In this document: one piece after another, positions 41,498 through 50,134 of the stretch | How positions within the stretch are numbered: position 1 is the first letter of the stretch | How the letters are laid out: each line of letters begins with the position of its first letter | Source of the DNA: Acidobacteria bacterium Ga0077534 | GTDB taxonomy: Bacteria; Acidobacteriota; Blastocatellia; Pyrinomonadales; Pyrinomonadaceae | Direction of reading: 5' to 3' | NCBI GenBank assembly: GCA_001464455.1 | Contig: LNEI01000018.1 | Location: 537,343 to 601,342, forward strand | Length of the DNA stretch: 64,000 nucleotides | Translations under genes and position numbers: made by a program | The notes under the pieces: model-generated | Seen by the model: the letters and a program-made list of their open reading frames with translations, nothing else | Databases searched by the model: none | Told to the model about the DNA's origin: nothing

Positions 41498-43309
41498 ATG
41501 TCACTTTTTGCGACAAAACCAATTTCCCGGATCATTGCCGAGGCGCAGGAGACGGGCGAACATACTTTTAAGAAGTCGTTGAGTTCCCTGGATCTAACGA
41601 TGCTTGGCATCGGAGCGATCATCGGAACGGGAATCTTCGTTCTTACCGGCCAGGCTGCCGGAAAGCATGCCGGGCCTGCGGTTATCATTTCAATGGTTCT
41701 CGCCGGTATCGTCAGCGCTTTCGCTGCTCTCTGCTATTCAGAATTCGCCGCCAGCGTGCCCATCTCAGGTTCGGCATACGCATATGGCTATGGAACTCTA
41801 GGTGAATTCATCGCCTGGATCATCGGCTGGGATCTGATCCTCGAATACGCCTTTGGAGCGGCGACTGTCGCCGTTGGCTGGTCGGGGTATGTTGTCAGCC
41901 TTTTCAGAGATACTCTCGGCATTAATTTTCCGCTCGAACTTAGTGCTCCGCCCGGAACTGCGCTAAAGGACGCTGCCGGCAATGTGGTGGCGACTGGTGT
42001 CTTTAACTTGCCAGCCGCCTTGATCGCCGTTGCTGTAACACTTCTGCTCATCCGCGGTATCAAGGAATCAGCGAGCTTTAACTCGCTGATCGTGATCGTC
42101 AAAGTCGTGGTAGTAGTTCTGTTTATCGTCGCGGGCGTCGGTTACGTTAACCCATCCAATATCGGCATCGGCTGCACCGTTGGCTCTCCCGGCTGTGCCG
42201 AATTCATGCCATTCGGTTTTAGCGGCGTGGTTACGGGTGCTGCCGTTATCTTCTTTGCCTACATTGGCTTTGACGCGGTTTCGACCGCAGCTCAAGAGGC
42301 AAAGAATCCGCAGCGTGACATGCCTATAGGCATACTCGGCTCGCTCGCGATATGTACGGTTTTGTATATCCTCGTCGCGGGTATCATGGTCGGATTGGTC
42401 GACTATAAGCTTCTGACAAACGCAGCCGCTCCGATCGCAGTCGCTATCGACGCGGCTTTGCAGAAGGCCGAGGGCACGACCATGGGAACGATCCTTTTCG
42501 TTTTCCCGACGATCATCAAGGTTGGAGCCGTGCTCGGACTCAGTTCGACAATGGTCGTCATGACGATGGGCCAGCCGCGCGTGTTCTATTCGATGTCTAA
42601 GGATGGCCTGCTTCCAGCCTGGGCTGCGAAGATCCATCCGAAGTATCAGACACCGCACATCACTACGGCGATCACAGGCGTGATCGTGGCTATCCTTGCG
42701 GGCTTTGTTCCTATCAGCTTGCTTGGCGAACTGGTTAGCATCGGAACCTTGTTTGCATTCGTGATCGTGGGCGTTGGTATCATCATCCTGCGTTCGTCGA
42801 ATCCGGCCCTGCATCGTCCGTTCAAGGTGCCGCTCTCGCCTTTCATCCCGATCGCAACGGTTTTATCGGCAGCCTACCTGATGAACAGCCTTCCGCTCGA
42901 CACGTGGATCCGGCTGATCGTCTGGATGTCTATCGGCCTGGTGATCTACTTTGCCTATAGCTATAACCACAGCAAGATCGGTATTGACGAGCATCGTGAA
43001 GGGGACGAAGGCGAATCCAACTATAAGCCTCCGATCGCTGCAGCAATAGCCATCGTACTGGCAATGGCGTTAACTGTCTGGCAGGTTTCACATTTGGTCT
43101 GGATCGAAATGGCAGTCCGACTGTTCGCTTGGGGTGTGACTGGTGTATTGGTCATCGTCTTGATGTACGGTAAGCGTGACGGGAATGCCGCTCGTAACGC
43201 GACAACGCGAAACGTGGGTCTGGCTGCAACGCTGATCAACTTAGCGATCTGGATAGGGATCACGTACTGGTTCTTTGTCCATTACGCTGAACTGCACGCT
43301 CCTAAGTAA
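41498..43309 (+). CDS. APC-family amino-acid permease (CAT-like, 14 helices)
   Basis: A 603-residue permease longer than the upstream paralogue. The first helix reads IGAIIGTGIFVLTGQAAGKH, then LCYSEFAASVPISGSAYAYGY, the segment FFAYIGFDAVSTAAQEAKNP, and GQPRVFYSMSKDGLLPAWAAKIHPK. This pattern is that of the cationic-amino-acid transporter (CAT/YfnA-like) branch. The C-terminal extension has about two extra helices. An AGGAGG ribosome-binding site lies before the ATG. A bidirectional terminator ends the unit. The substrate is probably basic or broad-range amino acids. Confidence 0.92.
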   Translation: MSLFATKPISRIIAEAQETGEHTFKKSLSSLDLTMLGIGAIIGTGIFVLTGQAAGKHAGPAVIISMVLAGIVSAFAALCYSEFAASVPISGSAYAYGYGTLGEFIAWIIGWDLILEYAFGAATVAVGWSGYVVSLFRDTLGINFPLELSAPPGTALKDAAGNVVATGVFNLPAALIAVAVTLLLIRGIKESASFNSLIVIVKVVVVVLFIVAGVGYVNPSNIGIGCTVGSPGCAEFMPFGFSGVVTGAAVIFFAYIGFDAVSTAAQEAKNPQRDMPIGILGSLAICTVLYILVAGIMVGLVDYKLLTNAAAPIAVAIDAALQKAEGTTMGTILFVFPTIIKVGAVLGLSSTMVVMTMGQPRVFYSMSKDGLLPAWAAKIHPKYQTPHITTAITGVIVAILAGFVPISLLGELVSIGTLFAFVIVGVGIIILRSSNPALHRPFKVPLSPFIPIATVLSAAYLMNSLPLDTWIRLIVWMSIGLVIYFAYSYNHSKIGIDEHREGDEGESNYKPPIAAAIAIVLAMALTVWQVSHLVWIEMAVRLFAWGVTGVLVIVLMYGKRDGNAARNATTRNVGLAATLINLAIWIGITYWFFVHYAELHAPK

Positions 43310-43331
43310 TCCGGAGTCGCTGGTAAAATAG

Positions 43332-43364
43332 AAAAAGCCCACGGTTTCGGCCGCGGGCTTTTTT
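43332..43364. terminator. bidirectional intrinsic terminator
   Basis: AAAAAGCCCACGG (43332-43344) pairs with CCGCGGGCTTTTT (43351-43363) with one internal mismatch. An A-run on the left and a T-run on the right let it serve both the APC operon and the convergent foldase gene. Confidence 0.9.
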
Positions 43365-43381
43365 CATTAAAGGGTTGGTCC

Positions 43382-45367
43382 TTATGCAGGCGGTGCGAGA
43401 GGAGTTGCTCCCGGGATCGGAGCGTCGATCTTATCGAGGGCTTCCTTGTAGATCTTGATGCTGCCGTTTGATTCGAGTTTTCGCTTCGTTGCGGCAAGAT
43501 AATCACCGAAAACAGCCGAACGCTTTCTCGCAAGCATCGACTCAAGCAGGCTGCTGCGCTGAGCCGCAAAATCGGCGGTGTTTGCATCCTCACGTTTGGT
43601 CAGACCCACTACGTACCAGTTGTCACCAACCTTGATCGGCGTTTTGCTGACTTCTCCGACCTTCATTGCGAAAAGGGCATCCTCAAGAGCTTCGCTGGTG
43701 CCCGCCGTCGGGCCTTCACCGAGCGGTGAGCCAAGGATGAGGTTCTTCTGCTCTTTCGATGTCAAGCCTTTAGCCGAAGCCGCTCCGCTGAGGGCAGATG
43801 CACTGTCGGCACCGGCTGCGATAGCCTTGGCGATCTCCTCGACCTGAGTCCGGGCACGTTCGAGTTTAACGACATCGACGATCTGGGCCTTGACCTCGTC
43901 AAATTCCGCATCACGCGGATCCTTCTTATCAGCAAGCATCGGGATCGCGAAACCGTTCTGTATCGGCGTTTTCTCACCGACATCTCCGACGTTCGCAAGC
44001 GGTGCGATCCCCTCTTCAAACTGCGGTGAGATACCTATATTTGCTACATCATCGCCCGGTTTGACGAAATCGGTTTCCTTGACCATATCGGCGGCTGACA
44101 TGTTGGCCTCGGCCGCAAAAGCCTGAGCCGTTTGCACCGGATCCTTGGTCTGCTTGAGCGAATCTACAACCTTTTGAGCAAGCTCGGCAGCAACCGAATA
44201 AGCACGGCGGTTACGCAGGCTGACCTCGATCTCTTTCTTGGCCTGCTCGTATGATTTAGGCACATCTTCGCCGCGACGGAGGATGAAGTATCGGCCCTGA
44301 TAGCTGATCGGCTCCGAAACCTCGCCTGGCTGCATCTTCAGCAGACGCTGGTACGGGTCATCCGGCTTATTTGGATTCTCACGCACCGGGCCGACGAGTT
44401 TTCCGCCGTTCTGGGCAGTAGCTGGATTTTCAGAAAATCCCTTCGCAAGCGTCGCAAAAGCCTCCTCGGTGACCGTTGTCCCGTCCTTGCGTGCTTGCTG
44501 AACAAGGTCAGCAGCTTTGATCGAAACCTGCGTCTCGAGATCAGGGTTGGGCACTCGCAGCACGATCTCCTGCCCGTTTACGCCCGCACGTTTTTTATCA
44601 GGTGCGAGAGCATCATACTCGGCCTTCAGGTCGGCTTCCGCGATCTGTAGTTTTTCTCCTAATTTCGCGGTGTTAACAAAGACGTACTTGATCTTTTTCT
44701 GCGGAACGCTGATGTAGTAGCTGGTCTTGTTCTTTTCGAAATATTCGCGAAGTTCAGCATCAGTCGGTGTGATCGTTTTGGCGAGTTCTGTGCTGTTAAC
44801 CGCAACGTAGTTTACATCAAACTTGCTGTTCTTTCGCTGAAAATCCTTGAGGACTTCGTCTTCAGAAACAGTTACTCCCGAGGTTAGGAAAGCCTGCAGT
44901 TTCTGTGCACTTATATCGTCGCGAACGCTCTGCTCGTAGGTGGCGATGCTGCCGAACTGCTCGGTCACATTCTGCTCGTAGACGGCCTGGTCAAATGGCC
45001 TGCCGTCGGTCGGCTTGTTGATCTCACGCAGTTTCGCCGCAACCTCAGCATCGCTCGCGGTAAAGCCGAGACGTTCTGCCTCGACCCGCGTGATGCGGCT
45101 GCCGATCAACCCGTCGAGCATCGTTTTGGTCGGAAACGTCTGCCCACGGCCAAACTGAGCGAAGTTCTCTTTCTGCCGGACAACCTCGCCGACCGAGATC
45201 GCATGACCCGCAACGCTCGCGACCGTTTCATCGCTCTGAGCGAGATTGGCCTGCACCGCGTTTTGCGATGGAGCATAAAACAGAACAAGGCTGACCACCA
45301 TCACGATGGCGAATAGCAAAAGCAAAAAATTTCGCGTCTTTTCAAGACGGGTAAAGAACTTTAACAT
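43382..45367 (-). CDS. membrane-anchored peptidyl-prolyl isomerase/chaperone (PpiD/SurA-like)
   Basis: A 661-residue protein with one N-terminal anchor (NFLLLLFAIVMVVSLVLFYA) and a large periplasmic part. Residues about 45-190 form a SurA-N-like helical chaperone region (VASVAGHAISVGEVVRQKE). A parvulin-type PPIase domain lies around residues 270-375 (FATLAKGFSENPATAQNGGK and PGEVSEPISYQGRYFILRR). A second parvulin-like segment is near residues 520-630. PpiD/SurA proteins assist outer-membrane and periplasmic protein folding. The C-terminal Ala/Pro tail is short. It is a single gene ended by the shared terminator. Confidence 0.87.
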   Translation of the reverse strand: MLKFFTRLEKTRNFLLLLFAIVMVVSLVLFYAPSQNAVQANLAQSDETVASVAGHAISVGEVVRQKENFAQFGRGQTFPTKTMLDGLIGSRITRVEAERLGFTASDAEVAAKLREINKPTDGRPFDQAVYEQNVTEQFGSIATYEQSVRDDISAQKLQAFLTSGVTVSEDEVLKDFQRKNSKFDVNYVAVNSTELAKTITPTDAELREYFEKNKTSYYISVPQKKIKYVFVNTAKLGEKLQIAEADLKAEYDALAPDKKRAGVNGQEIVLRVPNPDLETQVSIKAADLVQQARKDGTTVTEEAFATLAKGFSENPATAQNGGKLVGPVRENPNKPDDPYQRLLKMQPGEVSEPISYQGRYFILRRGEDVPKSYEQAKKEIEVSLRNRRAYSVAAELAQKVVDSLKQTKDPVQTAQAFAAEANMSAADMVKETDFVKPGDDVANIGISPQFEEGIAPLANVGDVGEKTPIQNGFAIPMLADKKDPRDAEFDEVKAQIVDVVKLERARTQVEEIAKAIAAGADSASALSGAASAKGLTSKEQKNLILGSPLGEGPTAGTSEALEDALFAMKVGEVSKTPIKVGDNWYVVGLTKREDANTADFAAQRSSLLESMLARKRSAVFGDYLAATKRKLESNGSIKIYKEALDKIDAPIPGATPLAPPA

Positions 45368-45479
45368 CGAAATACACCTACACCGTTAAATATACTGACT
45401 TCTACGTCGATAGAGACAATCTCTGAGTTTAGCAAATGCGCGATTGAAAGCCAATCAAAGCCCCGAATCCTCGCTCAAT

Positions 45480-46115
45480 TCAGTCAACGGGGTATTGCGC
45501 TCCGAACGGAACTAACCAAACAGTTGTCTGATCATTACGCTTCGCCGATTCGCGAAGAATTATTTGGTACTTTGTCCCGTCGGGGCTAAGACCTAAGCGC
45601 GAACGCAAGGAGTCGCTCTTGACCCGGAACGAGCCGCCTTTGCCCGGAGAAACATATGCGAAGAGGATCGAGTGAGGATTCTCCGCCATGGCCTTTCTGA
45701 TCGTCAAAACATCGGACTTTGACACTTTAGGGATCGAACCCGAGATCGTCAAAACCTTAAAGGCCTTTTCGTGGGTCGTGAAGCCCACTACTTCTGAAGC
45801 AGTGTTTGGGCAGCCCTCGGGCAGGCCGATGACTTCGACGGTGGCGGTCGTATTGTTATAGCTGAATGGAACTTCTATCTGCTTCGTACCCTGACCTCGA
45901 ACCATGCCCACCTGGCCGTCTGCTGAATGAACGGTCCATAGATATGACAAGCCAACCTCTTTCTCGGGCGGAACGATGCTTAGAGTGTAGGTAATATTTT
46001 CGCCCGGGGAAACGATACCCGCCGGGCCGTAAACTACAACTCGAGGACAGCCGGTCTGCCCGAAACCGAGGTTCGAAAAGGCCAGCATTATTGCGATTAG
46101 CGAGAGTCTCCTCAT
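45480..46115 (-). CDS. secreted protein with PKD-like domain, function unknown
   Basis: A 211-residue exported protein with a short signal peptide (LSLIAIMLAFSNLGFGQ). Residues about 25-115 resemble a PKD or Ig-like beta sandwich (SPGENITYTLSIVPPEKE, GLSYLWTVHSADGQ). The C-terminal half, with VLTISGSIPKVSKSDVLTIRK and RSRLGLSPDGTKYQIILRES, is a different, alpha/beta region that I do not recognise. It is probably a single-gene unit. An envelope or extracellular location is likely from the signal peptide; no function is proposed. Confidence 0.7.
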   Translation of the reverse strand: MRRLSLIAIMLAFSNLGFGQTGCPRVVVYGPAGIVSPGENITYTLSIVPPEKEVGLSYLWTVHSADGQVGMVRGQGTKQIEVPFSYNNTTATVEVIGLPEGCPNTASEVVGFTTHEKAFKVLTISGSIPKVSKSDVLTIRKAMAENPHSILFAYVSPGKGGSFRVKSDSLRSRLGLSPDGTKYQIILRESAKRNDQTTVWLVPFGAQYPVD

Positions 46116-46151
46116 GCCCTCAATTTACAACAGTTCCATCTGAAATAAAAC

Positions 46152-46181
46152 GAAAAAAGGGCGGTCATACGAAGGCCGCCC
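46152..46181 (-). terminator. intrinsic terminator of the sigma-factor operon
   Basis: On the minus strand GGGCGG (46181-46176) pairs with CCGCCC (46164-46159) and is followed by six T. It lies about 135 bases after the stop of the last gene of the operon. Confidence 0.8.
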
Positions 46182-46315
46182 GTAAGGAGTCGATCAACAA
46201 AGTGGGAACGCGGTTCGGCGGCGATGATCGGATCACTGTCCGAAGAAAAGTTATTTCTGGTGTTGAACGGGTGAGCGGCCCGTGGATGCGAGCCGCTCAA
46301 GTGTGGTCTAAGACG

Positions 46316-47353
46316 TTACGGACGGGCGGCTTTTGCGGGCGAGGATACGTTAACCGCCTTTGCCGGAGCCGATGGCTTCACTGCCCTCGGTTCACCGACG
46401 CGATAGTAGGTCCCCGTTTCGCTCACTTTTTTGTAGTGGGTCGGAATGCTGAAGAGCGAGGGGTCGGGCTCGGCCCTGACGATATTGGTGAGCTTGTAGG
46501 TCTGCTCGCCCATTCGCGGGTCGGTGTTCCTGGAATAGACCACCATTCCGAGTTCCTTCGAGTACCACCGTTCGTAGACGACCTCGATCGGCCTTTCGTT
46601 TCCTATGGCTCCTGCAGGGATGGTCGTTGTGCGACGAGTGCCTTCGGCCGAGACGCCTTCGAAATCTCGAGTGCCAAGTTCTTCGGTCCGGGTTTCGTAC
46701 TTGCTGTTAGTAGCACTCGGAATAGTTGTATATGCAAAACTGCCCTGTGCCATCGGAGCGGTCGAGAATGTAACTCCCGGTGTCCCGCCAGCCCTCTGAA
46801 GCATCTCAACGGCTCTCTTTTCCGCATCAACCATCGCCTGCGGCGACGTTTCTGCGTTGCTCCGCAACTTGGCCGCGAGGTTTGAACTGCCGGCGATCGC
46901 CAGATTCTGGCCTTCCAATTCGATCACTCTGGCTGTTTTCAGATTAGAATCCAGCAGATACTTACTTCCTAGGTCCGGGCTAACGATCGAAACACCCTGG
47001 CCGTACATAAACGTCGTGCCAAAAACACCGCCGGTGCCGCCGCTCGATTCGCGACGGATGCGGCCTTCGCTGTTGCGGTAAAACTTGCCGGTCGAATTGC
47101 GAACGATACGGTTGCCGTCAGCGAGGGTTTGAACGCTTTCGTTAACTTCTTCTGCGGAGAACGGCACGCCCTTGACACCGCCTCTAGCACCAGCCGCCGA
47201 AGCCAGTTCGGCGATGACCTTGGCCCGGACTTCGGGAGCAACTCTGACCGCATCTACGGGTTCGTTCGCTTGCTGACCAGAAACCACGGCGGCTGCCGAA
47301 GCTAAAACTACTGTTGATAAAAAAATCCTCATCTCACTCTCCTTAATGAACAA
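46316..47353 (-). CDS. secreted protein of unknown function in the ECF-sigma operon
   Basis: A 345-residue protein with a signal peptide (FLSTVVLASAAAVVSGQQ). The middle contains QTLADGNRIVRNSTGKFYRNSEGR, a motif that recurs in acidobacterial secreted proteins found in sigma/anti-sigma operons. The rest, with RTEELGTRDFEGVSAEGTRRTTTIP and VYERWYSKELGMVVYSRNTDPR, is beta-rich. It follows the anti-sigma-like gene by six bases, so all three genes probably share one transcript. A role as the regulated envelope product or as a sensor partner is inferred. Confidence 0.72.
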   Translation of the reverse strand: MFIKESEMRIFLSTVVLASAAAVVSGQQANEPVDAVRVAPEVRAKVIAELASAAGARGGVKGVPFSAEEVNESVQTLADGNRIVRNSTGKFYRNSEGRIRRESSGGTGGVFGTTFMYGQGVSIVSPDLGSKYLLDSNLKTARVIELEGQNLAIAGSSNLAAKLRSNAETSPQAMVDAEKRAVEMLQRAGGTPGVTFSTAPMAQGSFAYTTIPSATNSKYETRTEELGTRDFEGVSAEGTRRTTTIPAGAIGNERPIEVVYERWYSKELGMVVYSRNTDPRMGEQTYKLTNIVRAEPDPSLFSIPTHYKKVSETGTYYRVGEPRAVKPSAPAKAVNVSSPAKAARP

Positions 47354-47359
47354 AAAACT

Positions 47360-48043
47360 TTAATCGACGAGACGAACGGCCCGTGTCACGCCGTCTCGTC
47401 CGACGATAAGGTCGGCTTTGACAACCGGGTCGTCATTCTCAAGCGGGAGATCGACTCCAAGTGCAAAAAGCGAAGATCGCTTCAATTCAACTCTGATAAC
47501 CTGGCCGCCGCCCGCCGTTTCCGCCGGGTCGCCGGTATAGGAAACCGGATAAAAACTATTTTCAGGTGCCGCATACTCGGTCTCGGGCCGTCGCCTGGAG
47601 CTGGTGGTGCGAACTATCGCCTGTTCGTAACGCGGTTGATCTTTGGTCGCACGGATCGCCGAAAGTTTACCAGTGTTCGGTTGAGGAGGAACCTCGACCC
47701 GTGCGACCTTTTCCGGAACGGCATCCGGAACCTGATCTAAAACTGCAATCTGAACCGGTGCCTTTCGCGGCTCTTCTTTAGTATTAAGAACCGCGAGTGC
47801 CGCCGCGGCGGCAAAAGTCATTGCCATGCCCGACCACGCAAGAACATACCTGCGAGCCGGTAAAACGCGTGCCGGAACAGGTGCGGCGGTTGCCGGAGCA
47901 TTTTGAATTCGCTTCTGGATCAGCGAAAAAAGCTCGGGTTTCGCAACGATCTGGTCGATCTCAGCCAGCGGCAGCGGTTCGCTCTTAAAGACCGCTTTGC
48001 CGATCGACTCCAGTGCCGTGTTGTTTAATTTGCGTTTTATCAT
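47360..48043 (-). CDS. single-pass membrane protein, possible anti-sigma factor
   Basis: A 227-residue protein with a cytoplasmic N-terminus (residues 1-65, MIKRKLNNTALESIGKAVFK), one membrane helix at about 66-85 (VLAWSGMAMTFAAAAALAVL) and a periplasmic C-terminus ending in a beta-rich segment (KADLIVGRDGVTRAVRLVD). No ZAS/zinc-finger anti-sigma motif is visible. The size, topology and the position 37 bases after the sigma gene suggest it holds the sigma factor at the membrane. It could instead be an unrelated membrane protein. Confidence 0.6.
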   Translation of the reverse strand: MIKRKLNNTALESIGKAVFKSEPLPLAEIDQIVAKPELFSLIQKRIQNAPATAAPVPARVLPARRYVLAWSGMAMTFAAAAALAVLNTKEEPRKAPVQIAVLDQVPDAVPEKVARVEVPPQPNTGKLSAIRATKDQPRYEQAIVRTTSSRRRPETEYAAPENSFYPVSYTGDPAETAGGGQVIRVELKRSSLFALGVDLPLENDDPVVKADLIVGRDGVTRAVRLVD

Positions 48044-48079
48044 TGCTCAATACAAAGGACGCCGGCCGCGCCCGCGTGG

Positions 48080-48724
48080 TTACAAAAGCCTTTTCAAAAC
48101 CTTTTTCATCGTTGCCCTAGCCCGCCATGCACGAACCTTAACATTTGCCCGCGACAGGCCCAGGACTTCCGCTATGTCCGCCGTCGTCATATCTTCGGCA
48201 TAGAGCATCTGCAGCAGCAGCCGGTCGTCCTCGGGCACCATCGCCATCAGCTTATCGGCAAGATCGCGGTCGAGCAGGTTCTTTTCGGGAGCGAGAGAGG
48301 CATCGGCGGTCACGGTAAGCAGAATGTCGGCTTCGGATTCGGAAAGGTCGCAGTTCAGCCGCTCGGGTTTACGTTTCTGCGTGCGAAGCACATCGAAACA
48401 TGCGTTGCAGGTGATCTTGACGAGCCAGCTCGACAGCGAACGGTCGTATTTGCCGCGAAAAGATTCGAGTTCGGAAAATGCCTTGGTAAAAGCGATCTGA
48501 ACTATCTCCTCGATCTCCTCATGCCGCCGAAAATACCGGCTCGCCACCACCGCGACCAGCCGTTTGTGCCGGTCAAAGATCTCCTCAAAAGCATACGCAT
48601 CGCCCGCCAAAACCAGGTCGACGAGCTGCCTGTCCGTACGCTCGGCATGAACGTACGCCTCAGGCGCAGCCTCGTCAACTCGGTGTAAGATCTCCTCTTT
48701 CTGCAATGCGGTATAACTACTCAT
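48080..48724 (-). CDS. ECF-type RNA polymerase sigma-70 factor
   Basis: About 214 residues. Region 2 spans YAFEEIFDRHKRLVAVVASR, IEEIVQIAFTKAF and SSWLVKITCNACFDVLR. Region 4 holds PEDDRLLLQMLYAEDMTTADIAEVLGLSRANVKVRAWRAR, shown here as a helix-turn-helix. The start is placed at the ATG at 48724 (MSSYTALQKEEIL): the longer frame reaches 48871 but runs through a MITE-like element. The sigma factor should direct polymerase to a cognate promoter set and be controlled by the membrane protein encoded next. The element upstream may affect its own expression. Confidence 0.92.
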   Translation of the reverse strand: MSSYTALQKEEILHRVDEAAPEAYVHAERTDRQLVDLVLAGDAYAFEEIFDRHKRLVAVVASRYFRRHEEIEEIVQIAFTKAFSELESFRGKYDRSLSSWLVKITCNACFDVLRTQKRKPERLNCDLSESEADILLTVTADASLAPEKNLLDRDLADKLMAMVPEDDRLLLQMLYAEDMTTADIAEVLGLSRANVKVRAWRARATMKKVLKRLL

Positions 48725-48818
48725 GCAAGATGCGGCCGTTGAAATCAATGACGCAGAGTCGTGTTCGCTGGTTACAGAATAAATACACCGCGAGGCTAAG
48801 AAATCGGACAATCTCTGC

Positions 48819-48936
48819 ATGCAGAAGCCCGCACGAAGTAAGGGCTCTGAGTAAGAACTCAGAAACGCCATGTACGTGAAGACCTCAACGTCGAATGCCT
48901 TCCAAGAGAGCCCTTACTTCGTGCGGGCTTCCGCAT
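48819..48936. mobile_element. MITE-like element, copy 2 (118 bp, 30-bp inverted repeats)
   Basis: The arms at 48819-48848 and 48907-48936 pair over 30 positions with one mismatch, the same A-versus-G difference near the outer end seen in copy 1 at 14636-14750. It lies between the sigma gene and the VWA gene. Confidence 0.75.
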
Positions 48937-48966
48937 CCGGCATTCCACCGATAGTCCGCCCGCGAA

Positions 48967-50130
48967 TCAGTCATTCGACTTATCTATCAGCAACTTCCGT
49001 CTTGCCTGCACGACCAATCCCGGGCGTCGCGAGGTTACGTCGATCGTTCGTTCGGCGATGCCTCGGGTTTCGGCTACGGGGACTTTGGGGGTGTAGGTGA
49101 CGACGTAGGATGAGTCGATCATACGGGCAACGAGGGCGGATTTTTCTTTCATTTCGTCGACGCCGGCGGGCAGGATGAACTCGCCGTTGGTGCTGACGGC
49201 GAGCTTTTCGAGCTGCTCCTCGGCGGTTTTGAGGTCTGTTTTGCGGGCCTTCATTTTGTTTATCAGCGTGCGGTCAAGATTGATCGTGGGGCCTATTTTG
49301 ACGCCTTTATCCTTGACCCCGTTTGGGAGCGTGGCCTGGATCTCGTCGGGCATGGCCTTGGGCGGCGGCGTGTTTGAGATGCCTTTTGTACGCGGTTCGA
49401 TATCGGCGGCTTCCATGCTGGTGTAGCTGAGGACGTGGACGGTGATATCGGTCGTCAAAAGCCGCTGCATCACGTCAAACTTCTCGCTCGAGCGGCCAAA
49501 GCTGTCGGTACCATCGGTGATGAGGACGAGGTGTTTGTTGTCGAGTCCGGCCTTAGTCAAATAGTCCGTCGCCAGTTTGAGAGCTTCGACAAACGCTGAG
49601 CGGCGGCCGAATTTTGTTTTCTTGATCGCGTCGATCGTCGCCCCGCGATCCTCGGTCCATTCCGAGACGATCTCGGCCTTGTCGCTGTACTGCAGCAGCG
49701 AAACCGAATCGCCCGGCCGCAGGGCATTGACCAGCCCGAAAGCCGTTTTTCGAGTGGTATCGAGCGATTTCATACTGCGAAGCTCTCCGCCCGTGTCCAT
49801 TACGATGAGGACATTCGCCGGAATGCGGCGGACGCTTTCGGGCAGGTGGATGATGTTGTTTTCGGTGATGACGAGGTCCTTTGCCGTGACATCGCGAAAG
49901 AAATCGCCCTTCTCATCAAATGCTAGAACGTTCAGCTTGATCTCTTCGGTTTCAACGCGGATCGTATCGCTAGCAGGTGTGGGCGTCGGAGTCGGCTGTA
50001 TCCGCCCGCTCTGCGCGACAGCAGCGGTGGCGAATACCAAAAACAAGAACGATATGCGAGCAAAGTAGGCCATTTTCTGTGTGATGCCGCAGGAGCAGGA
50101 AACTTTGTCCGGGGCAGTGGCTTGCGCCAT
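48967..50130 (-). CDS. secreted VWA-domain protein of acidobacterial type
   Basis: A 387-residue exported protein. The signal peptide is MAYFARISFLFLVFATAAVAQ, so translation may begin at the internal ATG at 50073 instead of 50130. After a short PTPTPTP linker and an N-terminal beta domain (residues about 50-100), a von Willebrand A domain follows: VLIVMDTGGELRSM carries a MIDAS-like DxGGxxRS variant in which the usual DxSxS is DTGGE, and HLVLITDGTDSFG holds the second loop. VWA domains bind proteins, often through a metal; the altered MIDAS may lower metal binding. Similar proteins are multiplied in Acidobacteriota. The target is unknown. Confidence 0.82.
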   Translation of the reverse strand: MAQATAPDKVSCSCGITQKMAYFARISFLFLVFATAAVAQSGRIQPTPTPTPASDTIRVETEEIKLNVLAFDEKGDFFRDVTAKDLVITENNIIHLPESVRRIPANVLIVMDTGGELRSMKSLDTTRKTAFGLVNALRPGDSVSLLQYSDKAEIVSEWTEDRGATIDAIKKTKFGRRSAFVEALKLATDYLTKAGLDNKHLVLITDGTDSFGRSSEKFDVMQRLLTTDITVHVLSYTSMEAADIEPRTKGISNTPPPKAMPDEIQATLPNGVKDKGVKIGPTINLDRTLINKMKARKTDLKTAEEQLEKLAVSTNGEFILPAGVDEMKEKSALVARMIDSSYVVTYTPKVPVAETRGIAERTIDVTSRRPGLVVQARRKLLIDKSND

Positions 50131-50134
50131 CGCC

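Noticed and set aside
46091-46885. A 264-codon plus-strand frame opposite the secreted ADGNRI-type gene
   Set aside because: It spans the minus-strand terminator and has no recognisable domain, while the minus-strand gene has a signal peptide and operon context.
48725-48871. Extended N-terminus of the sigma factor
   Set aside because: The extra codons lie partly in the MITE-like element and do not resemble sigma region 1 or 2; the ATG at 48724 fits the family.
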